Assembly (NCBI GenBank): GCA_035560555.1
Contig: DATMZF010000035.1
Span: 67,681-131,680, forward strand
DNA: 64,000 nucleotides
Source: UBA11090 sp035560555
Lineage (GTDB): Bacteria > Spirochaetota > Spirochaetia > Treponematales > Rectinemataceae
Reading direction: 5' to 3'
Positions 52,673 through 60,846 of the stretch are shown piece by piece. Both the position numbers and the translations under genes were made by a program. Numbering within the stretch: the stretch's first letter is position 1; each line of letters starts with the position of its first letter. Below the pieces are notes generated by a model, which saw only the letters and a list, made by a program, of their open reading frames with translations, did not search any database and was not told the DNA's origin.

Positions 52673-53475
52673 TGGAATCCATGAAGGAAGCGAAACCGGA
52701 CGCGGAAGTGGGGAGATATGTCTACTGCGTCCTGTCGGGAGAAGTCCGCGACTGGCAGCTTCAGGGGCTGGATGGGAAACCGGTGCGCGCCGTCTGTGCC
52801 GCGGGGATGACTGCCCTGGTGCATGACTGCCTCCTCGAACCCAGCCAGGGAGACGATGAAAAAGTCAAATCCTGGGTTCTCGCCCACAGCGATGTGGTGG
52901 ACGCCGCGTGGGAACGATCGGGCACGGTCCTTCCCCTGGCCTTCGATACCATCATCCGCCCTGGCGACGGACTGGAAGGCGACATGCGTGTCATGCAATG
53001 GCTGACATCGGAAGAACATCGCTTTCGAGGGATGCTGGAGCGCCTCAGAGGTAAAGTCGAACTCGGCGTGCAGGTGATCTGGGATCAGCACCTTGTCGGG
53101 CAGTCAATAGGGCAGAGCGACGCCGAGATACGCACGCTTCGGGCAGAGATGGCCAGCAAGCCCAAAGGTATGGCCTATTTCTATAAACAGAAGATCGAAA
53201 AAGCCCTGCGCCAGGCGATTGAAACAAAGGCCGAAGAAGACTGCCGGTCGTGCTTCCGCCAGGTGAGCGCGCTTTTTCCTGAACTTCGCTCGAACACCTT
53301 GAAGAAGCTTCCGGATCGCTTGATGATCGTGAACCTCTCGGTGCTGGTCCCCCGTGAACGGGTGTCCGAACTCGGTGCCCTTCTTGCGAGCTTTCAGGCG
53401 GAAGGCGTAGAAGTGCGTTTCACTGGTCCCTGGCCGCCATACAGCTTCATGGGAATGGCCGCATCGACGACATGA
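52669..53475 (+). CDS. GvpF/GvpL-family gas-vesicle protein, copy 4
   Basis: 268 residues: 'RYVYCVLSGEVRDWQL', 'GMTALVHDC', 'GTVLPLAFDTII', 'LRGKVELGVQVIWD', a helical middle and the hallmark 'FTGPWPPYSFMGMA' at the end. ATG 52669 overlaps the previous stop (ATGA). It is the last gene of the island. Of the four copies it has the longest central helical insert. Confidence 0.92.
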   Translation: MMESMKEAKPDAEVGRYVYCVLSGEVRDWQLQGLDGKPVRAVCAAGMTALVHDCLLEPSQGDDEKVKSWVLAHSDVVDAAWERSGTVLPLAFDTIIRPGDGLEGDMRVMQWLTSEEHRFRGMLERLRGKVELGVQVIWDQHLVGQSIGQSDAEIRTLRAEMASKPKGMAYFYKQKIEKALRQAIETKAEEDCRSCFRQVSALFPELRSNTLKKLPDRLMIVNLSVLVPRERVSELGALLASFQAEGVEVRFTGPWPPYSFMGMAASTT

Positions 53476-53653
53476 TAATAATACACTCGATATTGGGCTA
53501 CCGTTGTGATTCTGAAGACATCGGTTCCGAAAGCGATATAGTAGAATGTTTCAATTCGAGCATCCATGTGGGGTGCGACGCGCTAATCCTGCCACCTAAA
53601 TACGATTGGCGTCATTGACTTAATTTCTTCCATCAGGTACATGGTATTTCGTG

Positions 53654-54820
53654 ATGCATACATTTTTCCACGTCGACCTCGACGCTTTTTTCGCGTCGGT
53701 GGAACAGTACGACCATCCCGAATACAAGGGAAAACCAGTGATCGTCGGCGCCGCGCCGGGACATCGCGGCGTGGTTTCGACTTGCTCCTACGAGGCCAGG
53801 GCGTTCGGCCTGCACTCGGCCATGCCCATCTCCGAAGCTTTCAAGCGCTGTCCCAAGGGAATCTATTTGCCCGTCCGGATGCGGCGCTATTCCGAAGTCT
53901 CTCGGTGGATCATGAGAATACTGACCGACTTCACGCCCGATATCCTGCAGATTTCCATCGACGAAGCCATGCTGGATATGACGGGGACGCGGCGCCTTTG
54001 GGGCGAGCCAGGGAACGCGGCGGCTCTCATCAAGAAAAGTATTATCGACGCGACAGGCCTCACCGTCTCCATTGGGGCGAGCGCCAACAGATACGTCGCG
54101 AAAATTGCGTCCGGAATCAGGAAGCCCGATGGATTTGTCATGGTGCCCGAGGGGGCCGAGGGCGAGTTTATGCGCTCCCTTCCCATCGACAAGCTCTGGG
54201 GAGCGGGCGAAAAGACAAGAAAAATCCTGCGGGAAATCGGCATAACGACCATCGCCGAATTGCAGGCGGTTTCGTTTTCCGCGCTCGAATCGAAACTCGG
54301 AAAAGCGGGCGCGGCATTCCTCTTCGCCGCTGCGAGGGGGGAGGATCCGGGAATTTTTTCGGGCGAGACGAAGTCGCAATCGATGAGCGGCGAACGCACC
54401 TTCGAGCGGGATACGACGGACAGGGAAGCGGTAAGCGACGTGCTGCGCCTTCTCGCCGACGATCTCGCCTCCCGCATGTGCGACGAGGGGATATGGTCCT
54501 GCACCTTGGGCCTCAAACTGCGCTTCGGCGATTTCTCGTCGATATCCCGGCAATGCACGAAATCGGAGCCCTATTCCTCTGCCGATGAAATCTACGGCGA
54601 CGCGATCGCGTTGCTCGAGCGGAATTGGGACGGAAAAAATCCCCTACGCCTCGTGGGCGCGGGGCTGCACAATCTCCAGAAAGGCGCCTGTCTCCAGGGC
54701 CAGCTTTTCGAGCCGAAAAACGGCAAATCGGAGGAAGTGCGCAAGACCGTGCAGGAAATAGGGAGAAAGGGGACTGGCGAGCTCGTGAGGGCCAAGTTCC
54801 TACCAGGAAAGCCTCATTGA
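53654..54820 (+). CDS. dinB: DNA polymerase IV (Y-family)
   Basis: 388 residues, translesion polymerase. The N-terminus 'FFHVDLDAFFASVEQYDHPE' carries the first catalytic Asp, 'STCSYEARAFGLHSAMP' and 'ILQISIDEAMLDMTG' the other acidic pair (usual SIDEAYLD reads SIDEAMLD). Little-finger motifs 'SMSGERTFERDTTD' and 'RLVGAGLHNLQ' follow. There is no clear C-terminal clamp-binding motif. The 3' end overlaps the convergent lipoprotein gene by 21 bases. GTG 53651 is an alternative start. Confidence 0.95.
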   Translation: MHTFFHVDLDAFFASVEQYDHPEYKGKPVIVGAAPGHRGVVSTCSYEARAFGLHSAMPISEAFKRCPKGIYLPVRMRRYSEVSRWIMRILTDFTPDILQISIDEAMLDMTGTRRLWGEPGNAAALIKKSIIDATGLTVSIGASANRYVAKIASGIRKPDGFVMVPEGAEGEFMRSLPIDKLWGAGEKTRKILREIGITTIAELQAVSFSALESKLGKAGAAFLFAAARGEDPGIFSGETKSQSMSGERTFERDTTDREAVSDVLRLLADDLASRMCDEGIWSCTLGLKLRFGDFSSISRQCTKSEPYSSADEIYGDAIALLERNWDGKNPLRLVGAGLHNLQKGACLQGQLFEPKNGKSEEVRKTVQEIGRKGTGELVRAKFLPGKPH

Positions 54821-55432
54821 GGGAGGGACTTCGCTCGCGACGATATCCTTCATCTGTCCGTCGAAATAAACCGTGTTCCCTTGCTGTCGCACGGTGACGG
54901 CCGGATGCTGTGAGGCCGCTTCCTTGGCGGGAGAGGGGAGTTCGACGGCGAACCTGAAGGTGTAGGCGGCGAAGGCATCCTGGGCGATCTGTTTCATATC
55001 GGCATCCAAGGTGGGCAAACGTTCGCCCACGGTGAATACGATGCTGTGGCCGGAAGCGCTCTGGCTGTGCTTGGCCAGCTCTCCCTTCGGGTCCAAATAG
55101 CGCATGAGGGCGTCGAGGCTGTCGAAGGAGATGACCGTCCTGATGATGGTGTCGGCGCCATCCTTTCTGCTGGACCACGAATCCAGCGTCAATCCCTTTA
55201 CGCCCCTGAGGCTATTCTCTACATCGGACCTCGTAAGCGGAACGGGAAGCATGGCCTTGTTGGCCTCGAGCTCCCCGAAGGAGACGAGCTCCTCGGAGAG
55301 TTTGTATTCGGCAGAGACCTTTCCCGAGCCGTTTTCCGAAATCTTCACCTTGGTGTCGATGCCGACACAAGAAGTCATGAGAATCATCATGGCGAGGCAG
55401 CCAAGTGCGGCTCTGTTGCGTTTGGAAATCAT
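54800..55432 (-). CDS. Putative lipoprotein
   Basis: 210 residues from ATG 55432 (AGAGGG site). The N-terminus MISKRNRAALGCLAMMILMT ends in a lipobox-like LMTSC, so it should be lipid-modified at that Cys and lie on the outer face of a membrane. The mature protein has repeated 'KVSAEYKLSEELVSF' and 'TIIRTVISFDSLDALMRYL' beta-rich blocks, as in spirochaete lipoproteins of unknown role. It follows the DUF503 gene and overlaps dinB tail to tail. Confidence 0.82.
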   Translation of the reverse strand: MISKRNRAALGCLAMMILMTSCVGIDTKVKISENGSGKVSAEYKLSEELVSFGELEANKAMLPVPLTRSDVENSLRGVKGLTLDSWSSRKDGADTIIRTVISFDSLDALMRYLDPKGELAKHSQSASGHSIVFTVGERLPTLDADMKQIAQDAFAAYTFRFAVELPSPAKEAASQHPAVTVRQQGNTVYFDGQMKDIVASEVPPSMRLSW

Positions 55433-55450
55433 CGTGCCCTCTTTCATAGG

Positions 55451-55741
55451 TTAGTCGTACACCTCGGAATGGATTTGCGCTTCATAAATGTTCACGGGGA
55501 AACCATCTTCCACGAATCGTACAGCCTCGTTTAAAACCTTCTCACCGAAGGTCTGGGAATTGGAAACGATGGCGGCGCCGATTTCGGCGAAGCCGAGCGA
55601 ATCCTGGAGATCGACTTCCGCGCAGGAAAGCCTAAACTTCCTCTGCATCCTGCTTTTCATCCCAGAAATCACCTTGCGCTTGTCTTTGATGCTCGTGGTC
55701 TCCGGCAGCTCCACGATCAGCAGAAGCATCGATACAACCAT
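55451..55741 (-). CDS. DUF503 (YlxP-like) protein
   Basis: 96 residues: 'LLIVELPETTSIKDKRKVIS' and 'RKFRLSCAEVDLQDSLGFAE' match the small DUF503/YlxP family. In many Firmicutes this gene sits in the nusA-infB-rbfA operon; here it is separate, with a lipoprotein gene downstream. YlxP has been linked to ribosome maturation, but the role here is not shown by the sequence. Confidence 0.88.
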   Translation of the reverse strand: MVVSMLLLIVELPETTSIKDKRKVISGMKSRMQRKFRLSCAEVDLQDSLGFAEIGAAIVSNSQTFGEKVLNEAVRFVEDGFPVNIYEAQIHSEVYD

Positions 55742-55809
55742 ATCCCTCTAATATTATCACGCGCCCGCGTTCTTGACACCCCCTTATGGCCTGGTTATTG
55801 TGCTGAGTT

Positions 55810-58179
55810 ATGAAACGCAGACTAATCACTTCGGCCTTGCCCTACGTGAACAATGTCCCTCACCTGGGGAACCTCATCCAGGTGCTTTCGGCCGATGTGT
55901 TCGCCAGATTCTGCCGCCTGAGGGGTTACGATACCCTCTACATCTGCGGAACCGACGAATACGGCACGGCCACCGAAACCAAAGCCCAGGAAGAGGGCGT
56001 CACTCCCCGCGAGCTCTGCGACAGGTTCCACGCCCTCCACCGCGATATTTATTCCTGGTTCGGCATTTCCTTCGACAAGTTCGGGCGCACATCGGCACCC
56101 GAACAGACCGCCATAACGCAGTCGATCTTCCTCGATCTCGAAAAGAACGGCTACATAAAAAGCCAGACCATAGAGCAGCTGTACTGCGATTCCTGCGGCA
56201 GGTTCCTGGCCGACCGCTACGTCAAGGGAACCTGTCCCTCCTGCGGCTATGACGGCGCCCGGGGCGACCAGTGCGAGCACTGCGGCAAGCTTCTCGAGCC
56301 TACCGAGCTCATCAATCCCAAGTGCTCCAGCTGCGGCGCCACGCCTCATCTCAAGGCCACGACGCATCTCTACATCGACCTGCCGGCCATAAAGCCCAAG
56401 CTCGAACCCTGGATCAAGGAAGCGAGCGAAAAGGGATTCTGGTCCAACAACGCCATCCAGATGACCCAAGCCTGGCTGAGGGACGGACTCAAGGCCCGCG
56501 CCATCACCCGCGACCTGAAATGGGGCATTCCCGTTCCCCTGAAAGGTTACGAGGACAAGGTCTTCTACGTCTGGTTCGACGCCCCCATTGGCTACATTTC
56601 GATGACGGCGGGACTCGCGGCCGAAAAGGGCTTCGACTGGAAATCTTGGTGGCAGAATCCCGAGAACGTCGACCTGTTCCAGTTCATCGGAAAGGACAAC
56701 ATTCCCTTCCACACGGTCATATTCCCCTCCAGCCTCCTGGGCTCGGGGCGCGACTGGACGATGCTTCACCATATGTCCTCGAGCGAGTACCTGAACTATG
56801 AATCGGGCAAGTTCTCGAAATCCAAGGGAGTAGGCGTATTCGGCACCGATGTCATGGAAACCGGCATCCCGGCAGACGTGTGGCGCTTCTATATTTTTTG
56901 GAACAGACCCGAGACCTCGGACTATACCTTTACCTGGTCCGACTTTCTGGAAAAAGTGAACGGCGAACTCATCGGCAACCTCGGCAACCTGGCCAACCGC
57001 ACCCTGACCTTTGTCTCGCGTTACTACGAGGGGGCGATCCCCGCGGGGAAACCCGACGCGGCGTTCTGGGAAAGGGCGAAAGAAATCGAGGCGAGGATAA
57101 CCGCCTCCCTGGAGAGGGCTGATCTGCGCGAAGCCTTCCGCGCGGTCTTCGAGCTGTCCGATATCGCGAATAAGCGTTTCCAGGACGGCGAGCCGTGGAA
57201 GACCAGGATTTCCGACCCGGAGGCGGCCGCCTCCCTCGTGTCGGACCTCTGCTACATCCTCAGGGACATCGCCGTGCTCACCCAGCCCTACATGCCCCAC
57301 GCCGCCGAAAAGCTCGCGGCGATGCTTGGGCAGAAACTGGGCCAAGGCGGCCTCGACTGGTCGGTCCTCGGCAAGACCGAGGGGCTGTCGAAAGTGAACA
57401 CGCCCGATGTGCTTTTCGCCAAGCTGGATGAAAAATATATCGCGACCCTGCGCGAGCGCTATTCGGGCTCGCAGAAGGAAAGAGCCGACAGGGATTTGGC
57501 CGCCGACAACGCGAAGGCGGCGGCAGGCGCGCGGCAGGCGGCCGGCGAGGCGAAACCCGCGGACGCGGCCAAGACCCCAGAGGTCTCCGCCGCGGGCCAA
57601 GCCCCTGCGGTCGAGCAGAAAGCTTCCGCAGCCAAGGAAGAGCCGGCCCCGAAGTTGGTTCCCTACGCTGAATTGCCCGTGGAGCGGCGCTTTCTCAAGC
57701 TCATCGCGCTTAAAGTGGCGAAAATCGTCAAGATAGAACGCCATCCCAAAGCGGACAAGCTCTACATAGAGACGCTCGACGATGGCTCCGGCGCCGAACG
57801 CGTGATCGTGTCCGGCCTCGTGCCTTTCTATAAAGAAGAGGAACTCCTCGGTAAACACATCATCCTCGTCGACAACCTCAAGCCCGCGAAACTGCGGGGC
57901 GTGGAGTCGAGGGGGATGCTTCTCGCGGCTTCGCGCTCGGGTCTCGACGGGAAGGAAGCGGTGGAAGTGCTCAACGCCCCCTGGGCTGTCCCGGGTAGTC
58001 CCGTCACGCTCGAAGGGCTGACGGCCGAGGGCCCCGCCGAGGCGCAGATCGACGTGGACAGCTTCTTCTCCGTGCCGCTCGTATCCAAGGCAGGCTTCGC
58101 GCTGACCGGCTCCGCACGCCTCTGCGTCGACGGCAACCCGCTCAGGCTCCAGACCGTGCTCGACGGCGAGATCGGCTGA
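55810..58179 (+). CDS. metG: Methionyl-tRNA synthetase with C-terminal tRNA-binding domain
   Basis: 789 residues. Class-I core: 'ITSALPYVNNVPHLGNL' (HIGH-like, here HLGN), zinc knuckle CDSCG...CPSCG...CEHCG...CSSCG (two zincs), and 'KFSKSKGVG' (KMSKS-like). The anticodon-binding helices follow, then an Ala/Lys/Glu linker (~residues 560-620). A final EMAP-II-like tRNA-binding domain has 'LKVAKIVKIERHPKADKLYI' and 'LRGVESRGMLLA'. Charges initiator and elongator tRNA-Met. Confidence 0.96.
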   Translation: MKRRLITSALPYVNNVPHLGNLIQVLSADVFARFCRLRGYDTLYICGTDEYGTATETKAQEEGVTPRELCDRFHALHRDIYSWFGISFDKFGRTSAPEQTAITQSIFLDLEKNGYIKSQTIEQLYCDSCGRFLADRYVKGTCPSCGYDGARGDQCEHCGKLLEPTELINPKCSSCGATPHLKATTHLYIDLPAIKPKLEPWIKEASEKGFWSNNAIQMTQAWLRDGLKARAITRDLKWGIPVPLKGYEDKVFYVWFDAPIGYISMTAGLAAEKGFDWKSWWQNPENVDLFQFIGKDNIPFHTVIFPSSLLGSGRDWTMLHHMSSSEYLNYESGKFSKSKGVGVFGTDVMETGIPADVWRFYIFWNRPETSDYTFTWSDFLEKVNGELIGNLGNLANRTLTFVSRYYEGAIPAGKPDAAFWERAKEIEARITASLERADLREAFRAVFELSDIANKRFQDGEPWKTRISDPEAAASLVSDLCYILRDIAVLTQPYMPHAAEKLAAMLGQKLGQGGLDWSVLGKTEGLSKVNTPDVLFAKLDEKYIATLRERYSGSQKERADRDLAADNAKAAAGARQAAGEAKPADAAKTPEVSAAGQAPAVEQKASAAKEEPAPKLVPYAELPVERRFLKLIALKVAKIVKIERHPKADKLYIETLDDGSGAERVIVSGLVPFYKEEELLGKHIILVDNLKPAKLRGVESRGMLLAASRSGLDGKEAVEVLNAPWAVPGSPVTLEGLTAEGPAEAQIDVDSFFSVPLVSKAGFALTGSARLCVDGNPLRLQTVLDGEIG

Positions 58180-58181
58180 TT

Positions 58182-59303
58182 TTGGACGAAAACGCTTTAC
58201 TGGCGGTCGATGGCGATGGCGGCGGCGAGAAGTCGAAGCCGAGTTCGGAGGTCAGATTGACTTCGGGCGCCGGCTCGAGTCCGAGTTTCATGCAGACCGC
58301 TTTCTGGGCCCGTTTCAAGGAAAGGACGGGCTGGAAGGCCTACGCTTGCGACGGCGGCTCGGGAAACAGTCTCGTCGTGCTCGTCAGGCCGCTGGGGCTC
58401 GGGTTCAGTTTCGCCTATGTTCCCCATGGCCCCGCGTCGCCCCCCTCGCTTTCCGACCCTGGCGCTTTCCTGGAATCCCTCGCCTCGACGATCTCGACCA
58501 CCATCGGGGGGAAACTCCTTTTTCTGCGCTTCGATCTGGCCTGGGACCGCGAAGATGGGGCGGGCCGACGCCTGCTCGACGCGATCGGAGACCGTCGGGG
58601 AAGGCTGAGGCGCGGGTCGGCGGTCCAGGTGCCCGATACGGTCATTCTCGACATAGGGCGGCCCGAGGAAGAAATCCTCGCCGGCATGAAACCAAAATGG
58701 CGCTACAATATCAGGCTGTCGGACAAGAAAGGCGTGGAAATCAGCAGGGAAGGCGTGGAAGCGCTCGGCGCCTTCTACGAGCTCTACCTGGAGACGGCGA
58801 AGCGGGACGGCATAGCCATCCACCCGCTTTCCTACTATAAAAACTTGTTCGAAACGGCCCGGGACGCGGAAGCCTGGGCGGATTCTCCCGCGCCCAAGCT
58901 CTCCGTGTGGGTGGCGAGGCACGAGGGGATGGCCCTCGCGTCGATCATCACGCTCTTCCACGGCGCCCACGCGACCTATCTGTACGGGGCTTCCTCGGGC
59001 GAAAAGCGCAACCTGATGCCTGCCTACGGGCTCCAGTGGAGCGCCATACAGGCGGCCAAGTCGGAGGGCTGCGTCGACTATGATTTCTTCGGAATCCCGC
59101 CCGACGAGGACCCCAACCATCCGATGGCGGGGCTCTATTTCTTCAAGACGGGATTCGGCGGAAAAATAGCGCACAGGATCGGCTGCGTGGACTACCCCGC
59201 GCGACCGCTCGCCTACGGCCTGTTCAGGAACGCGGAAGCCCTGCGTTTGTTCTGGTTCAAGAAGATCAGGAAGATGTTCAAGGGAGCGGCCAGAAAATCC
59301 TGA
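58182..59303 (+). CDS. FemAB-like aminoacyltransferase
   Basis: 373 residues. Two GNAT-like halves are typical of FemABX proteins, which add amino acids from tRNA to the peptidoglycan peptide: 'SFMQTAFWARFKERTGWKAY', 'VILDIGRPEEEILAGMKPKW' (then RYNIRLSDKKGV) and 'YDFFGIPPDEDPNHPMAGLY' (then FFKTGFGG). TTG 58182 gives a non-conserved 36-residue start; the ATG at 58290 begins exactly at the family's usual entry. It lies two bases after metG. Its amino acid and acceptor are unknown. Confidence 0.85.
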   Translation: MDENALLAVDGDGGGEKSKPSSEVRLTSGAGSSPSFMQTAFWARFKERTGWKAYACDGGSGNSLVVLVRPLGLGFSFAYVPHGPASPPSLSDPGAFLESLASTISTTIGGKLLFLRFDLAWDREDGAGRRLLDAIGDRRGRLRRGSAVQVPDTVILDIGRPEEEILAGMKPKWRYNIRLSDKKGVEISREGVEALGAFYELYLETAKRDGIAIHPLSYYKNLFETARDAEAWADSPAPKLSVWVARHEGMALASIITLFHGAHATYLYGASSGEKRNLMPAYGLQWSAIQAAKSEGCVDYDFFGIPPDEDPNHPMAGLYFFKTGFGGKIAHRIGCVDYPARPLAYGLFRNAEALRLFWFKKIRKMFKGAARKS

Positions 59304-59365
59304 CAGCGCGAGGGCGGTTCGCGCCGGCTAGGGGCGTCTCAATTCGTCAATCCAGCGCGGGTCGG

Positions 59366-59926
59366 CTAGACCTGCCGCAGTTCCTTTTCGCCGAAGACGA
59401 TCCCCTCGAAGACAAAAAGTTCCGTCTCCCGCTCTTTCCATGTTCCGGGAGGGAGTCCCGCCTTGAAACAGACCTGGTCCAGGAACTCGAATCCGTTCCA
59501 TCCATATTCGGTGGCGACTTGGGGAAGCAGAACGCCGGTCCTCCCCTTCGCGAAAATGTAGAGACCGTGTCTCCCAACGGCGAGGTCCTCGGCTTTCGCT
59601 ATTTTTCGCAAGGGACCCAGCACCGTGATCTCTATGTCGATATCCTCGATTTCGACGCGGCTGACCGGGTCGAATCGCGGGTCCTCGAAGGCGGCGGCCA
59701 AGGCCATTTCGCTAATGGTCTCATAAAGCGGCGTTTCGCTGCGCATCCGTCCGATGCAGCCGCGAAGCTGTCCGTTTTCGCGCAGGGTCACGAAGGCCCC
59801 GACGCGCATGGTGACGCCTTTCACCCGGGCTGGCGCCGCCGTCCGATGAAAGAGGCGAGCCTCGATAGCCTCGCGCGCGACGGCGCATAGCGCGCGTCTG
59901 TCCTCGGTTGAAAGTTCCACGTCCAT
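59366..59926 (-). CDS. AMMECR1-domain protein (AmmeMemoRadiSam system protein A)
   Basis: 186 residues with the AMMECR1 core: 'GAFVTLRENGQLRGCIGRM' (LRGCIG is the family signature), 'MALAAAFEDPRFDPVSRVEI', 'IEITVLGPLRKIA' and 'GVLLPQVATEYGWNGFEFLD'. Function is unknown; in many bacteria it sits with Memo and a radical-SAM gene. Memo is adjacent (three bases upstream on the same strand), but no radical-SAM gene is in the window. Confidence 0.9.
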   Translation of the reverse strand: MDVELSTEDRRALCAVAREAIEARLFHRTAAPARVKGVTMRVGAFVTLRENGQLRGCIGRMRSETPLYETISEMALAAAFEDPRFDPVSRVEIEDIDIEITVLGPLRKIAKAEDLAVGRHGLYIFAKGRTGVLLPQVATEYGWNGFEFLDQVCFKAGLPPGTWKERETELFVFEGIVFGEKELRQV

Positions 59927-59929
59927 GAG

Positions 59930-60781
59930 CTACCTCGAAAAACCGAGCGCCGCGTACCCTACGATAGGTTCACCCGCTTCTGCCAGGGCCGCTGAGCTGC
60001 CCAGACCGAAGAGATGAGGCCGCGTTCCCTCGGAGAAAGCCGAGCGCATGTAGCCGGCGATTATGCGCGCGCCGCAGAACGAAGGGGCCGAATCGCAGAA
60101 CCTGTGAATCCTGGTCGGGGCTTCCTTCTCAATGGATTCCAGAAAATCGGCGCTCCGCCGGAGGCAGGTATCCGCGTCCTCGTCCACGGCGAGATTGCTG
60201 GTGAGCACGAAGAGCGTCGATTCCAGGCGCTTGCCGAGAATGAAATGGAGATTGGAGAAGAGCCCGTCCAGCGCCTGGTCGTCGGCGCCGCTGACGATGA
60301 TGGGCAGGATCAGCGCTTCAGGGAAACACTGGGCGGCATAAATGAGCTGCATTTCGATCGAATGCTCCTCGAAATGGGGAATATCGCTCAGACTGAGGCT
60401 CGTGCTACAATGGAGAAGTTCCTTGACGGCGAGTCTGTCGACTTTGAACGTGCGGGTGGGAACCGAGAAATAATGCGCTTCCGGCATGAAGATGCCTTGT
60501 TCGAAGCTGCGGTGGGAAGGACTCAAGATCACGATGGTCCCGACATCGCGGCCCGCCGCGGCCTTCCAGGCCTTCGCCGCGATCGCGCCGGAGTAGTCGA
60601 GGCTTCCATGCGGACTGATTATGGCGGAGCAACGATTCACCGGAAGATCGGCCGCGCTTAAAAGAGCGCTTATTCTCAACGCCAGTTCCTGCGGGGAGGA
60701 TGGATAGAAGAAGCCGGACACTACAGGGCCTCGCCTGTACCGCGGCTGATTCCTGTCGGGGACCTCGGTCGAATTTTTCAT
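59930..60781 (-). CDS. Memo-family protein (AmmeMemoRadiSam system protein B)
   Basis: 283 residues: 'PVVSGFFYPSSPQELALRIS', 'AIISPHGSLDYSGAIAAKAW', 'VILSPSHRSFEQGIF', 'EEHSIEMQLIYAAQ' and 'ILPIIVSGAD' match Memo proteins, which resemble extradiol dioxygenases. Conserved His residues of the metal pocket are present (PHGSLDYSG, SPSHR, EEHSIE). The usual PHAGY motif reads PHGSLDYSG. Operon with AMMECR1. Confidence 0.9.
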   Translation of the reverse strand: MKNSTEVPDRNQPRYRRGPVVSGFFYPSSPQELALRISALLSAADLPVNRCSAIISPHGSLDYSGAIAAKAWKAAAGRDVGTIVILSPSHRSFEQGIFMPEAHYFSVPTRTFKVDRLAVKELLHCSTSLSLSDIPHFEEHSIEMQLIYAAQCFPEALILPIIVSGADDQALDGLFSNLHFILGKRLESTLFVLTSNLAVDEDADTCLRRSADFLESIEKEAPTRIHRFCDSAPSFCGARIIAGYMRSAFSEGTRPHLFGLGSSAALAEAGEPIVGYAALGFSR

Positions 60782-60846
60782 ATCTTTGAGTATAAACGGA
60801 TAGCCGTTAATTTCAATGCAGATATGGAAAAAAATTGGAGTAAACG

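Noticed and set aside
53476..53653. Island-end repeat or attachment site
   Set aside because: I searched for a direct repeat matching the left edge (31690-32060) by eye and saw none; only a weak TTGACT-type promoter before dinB.
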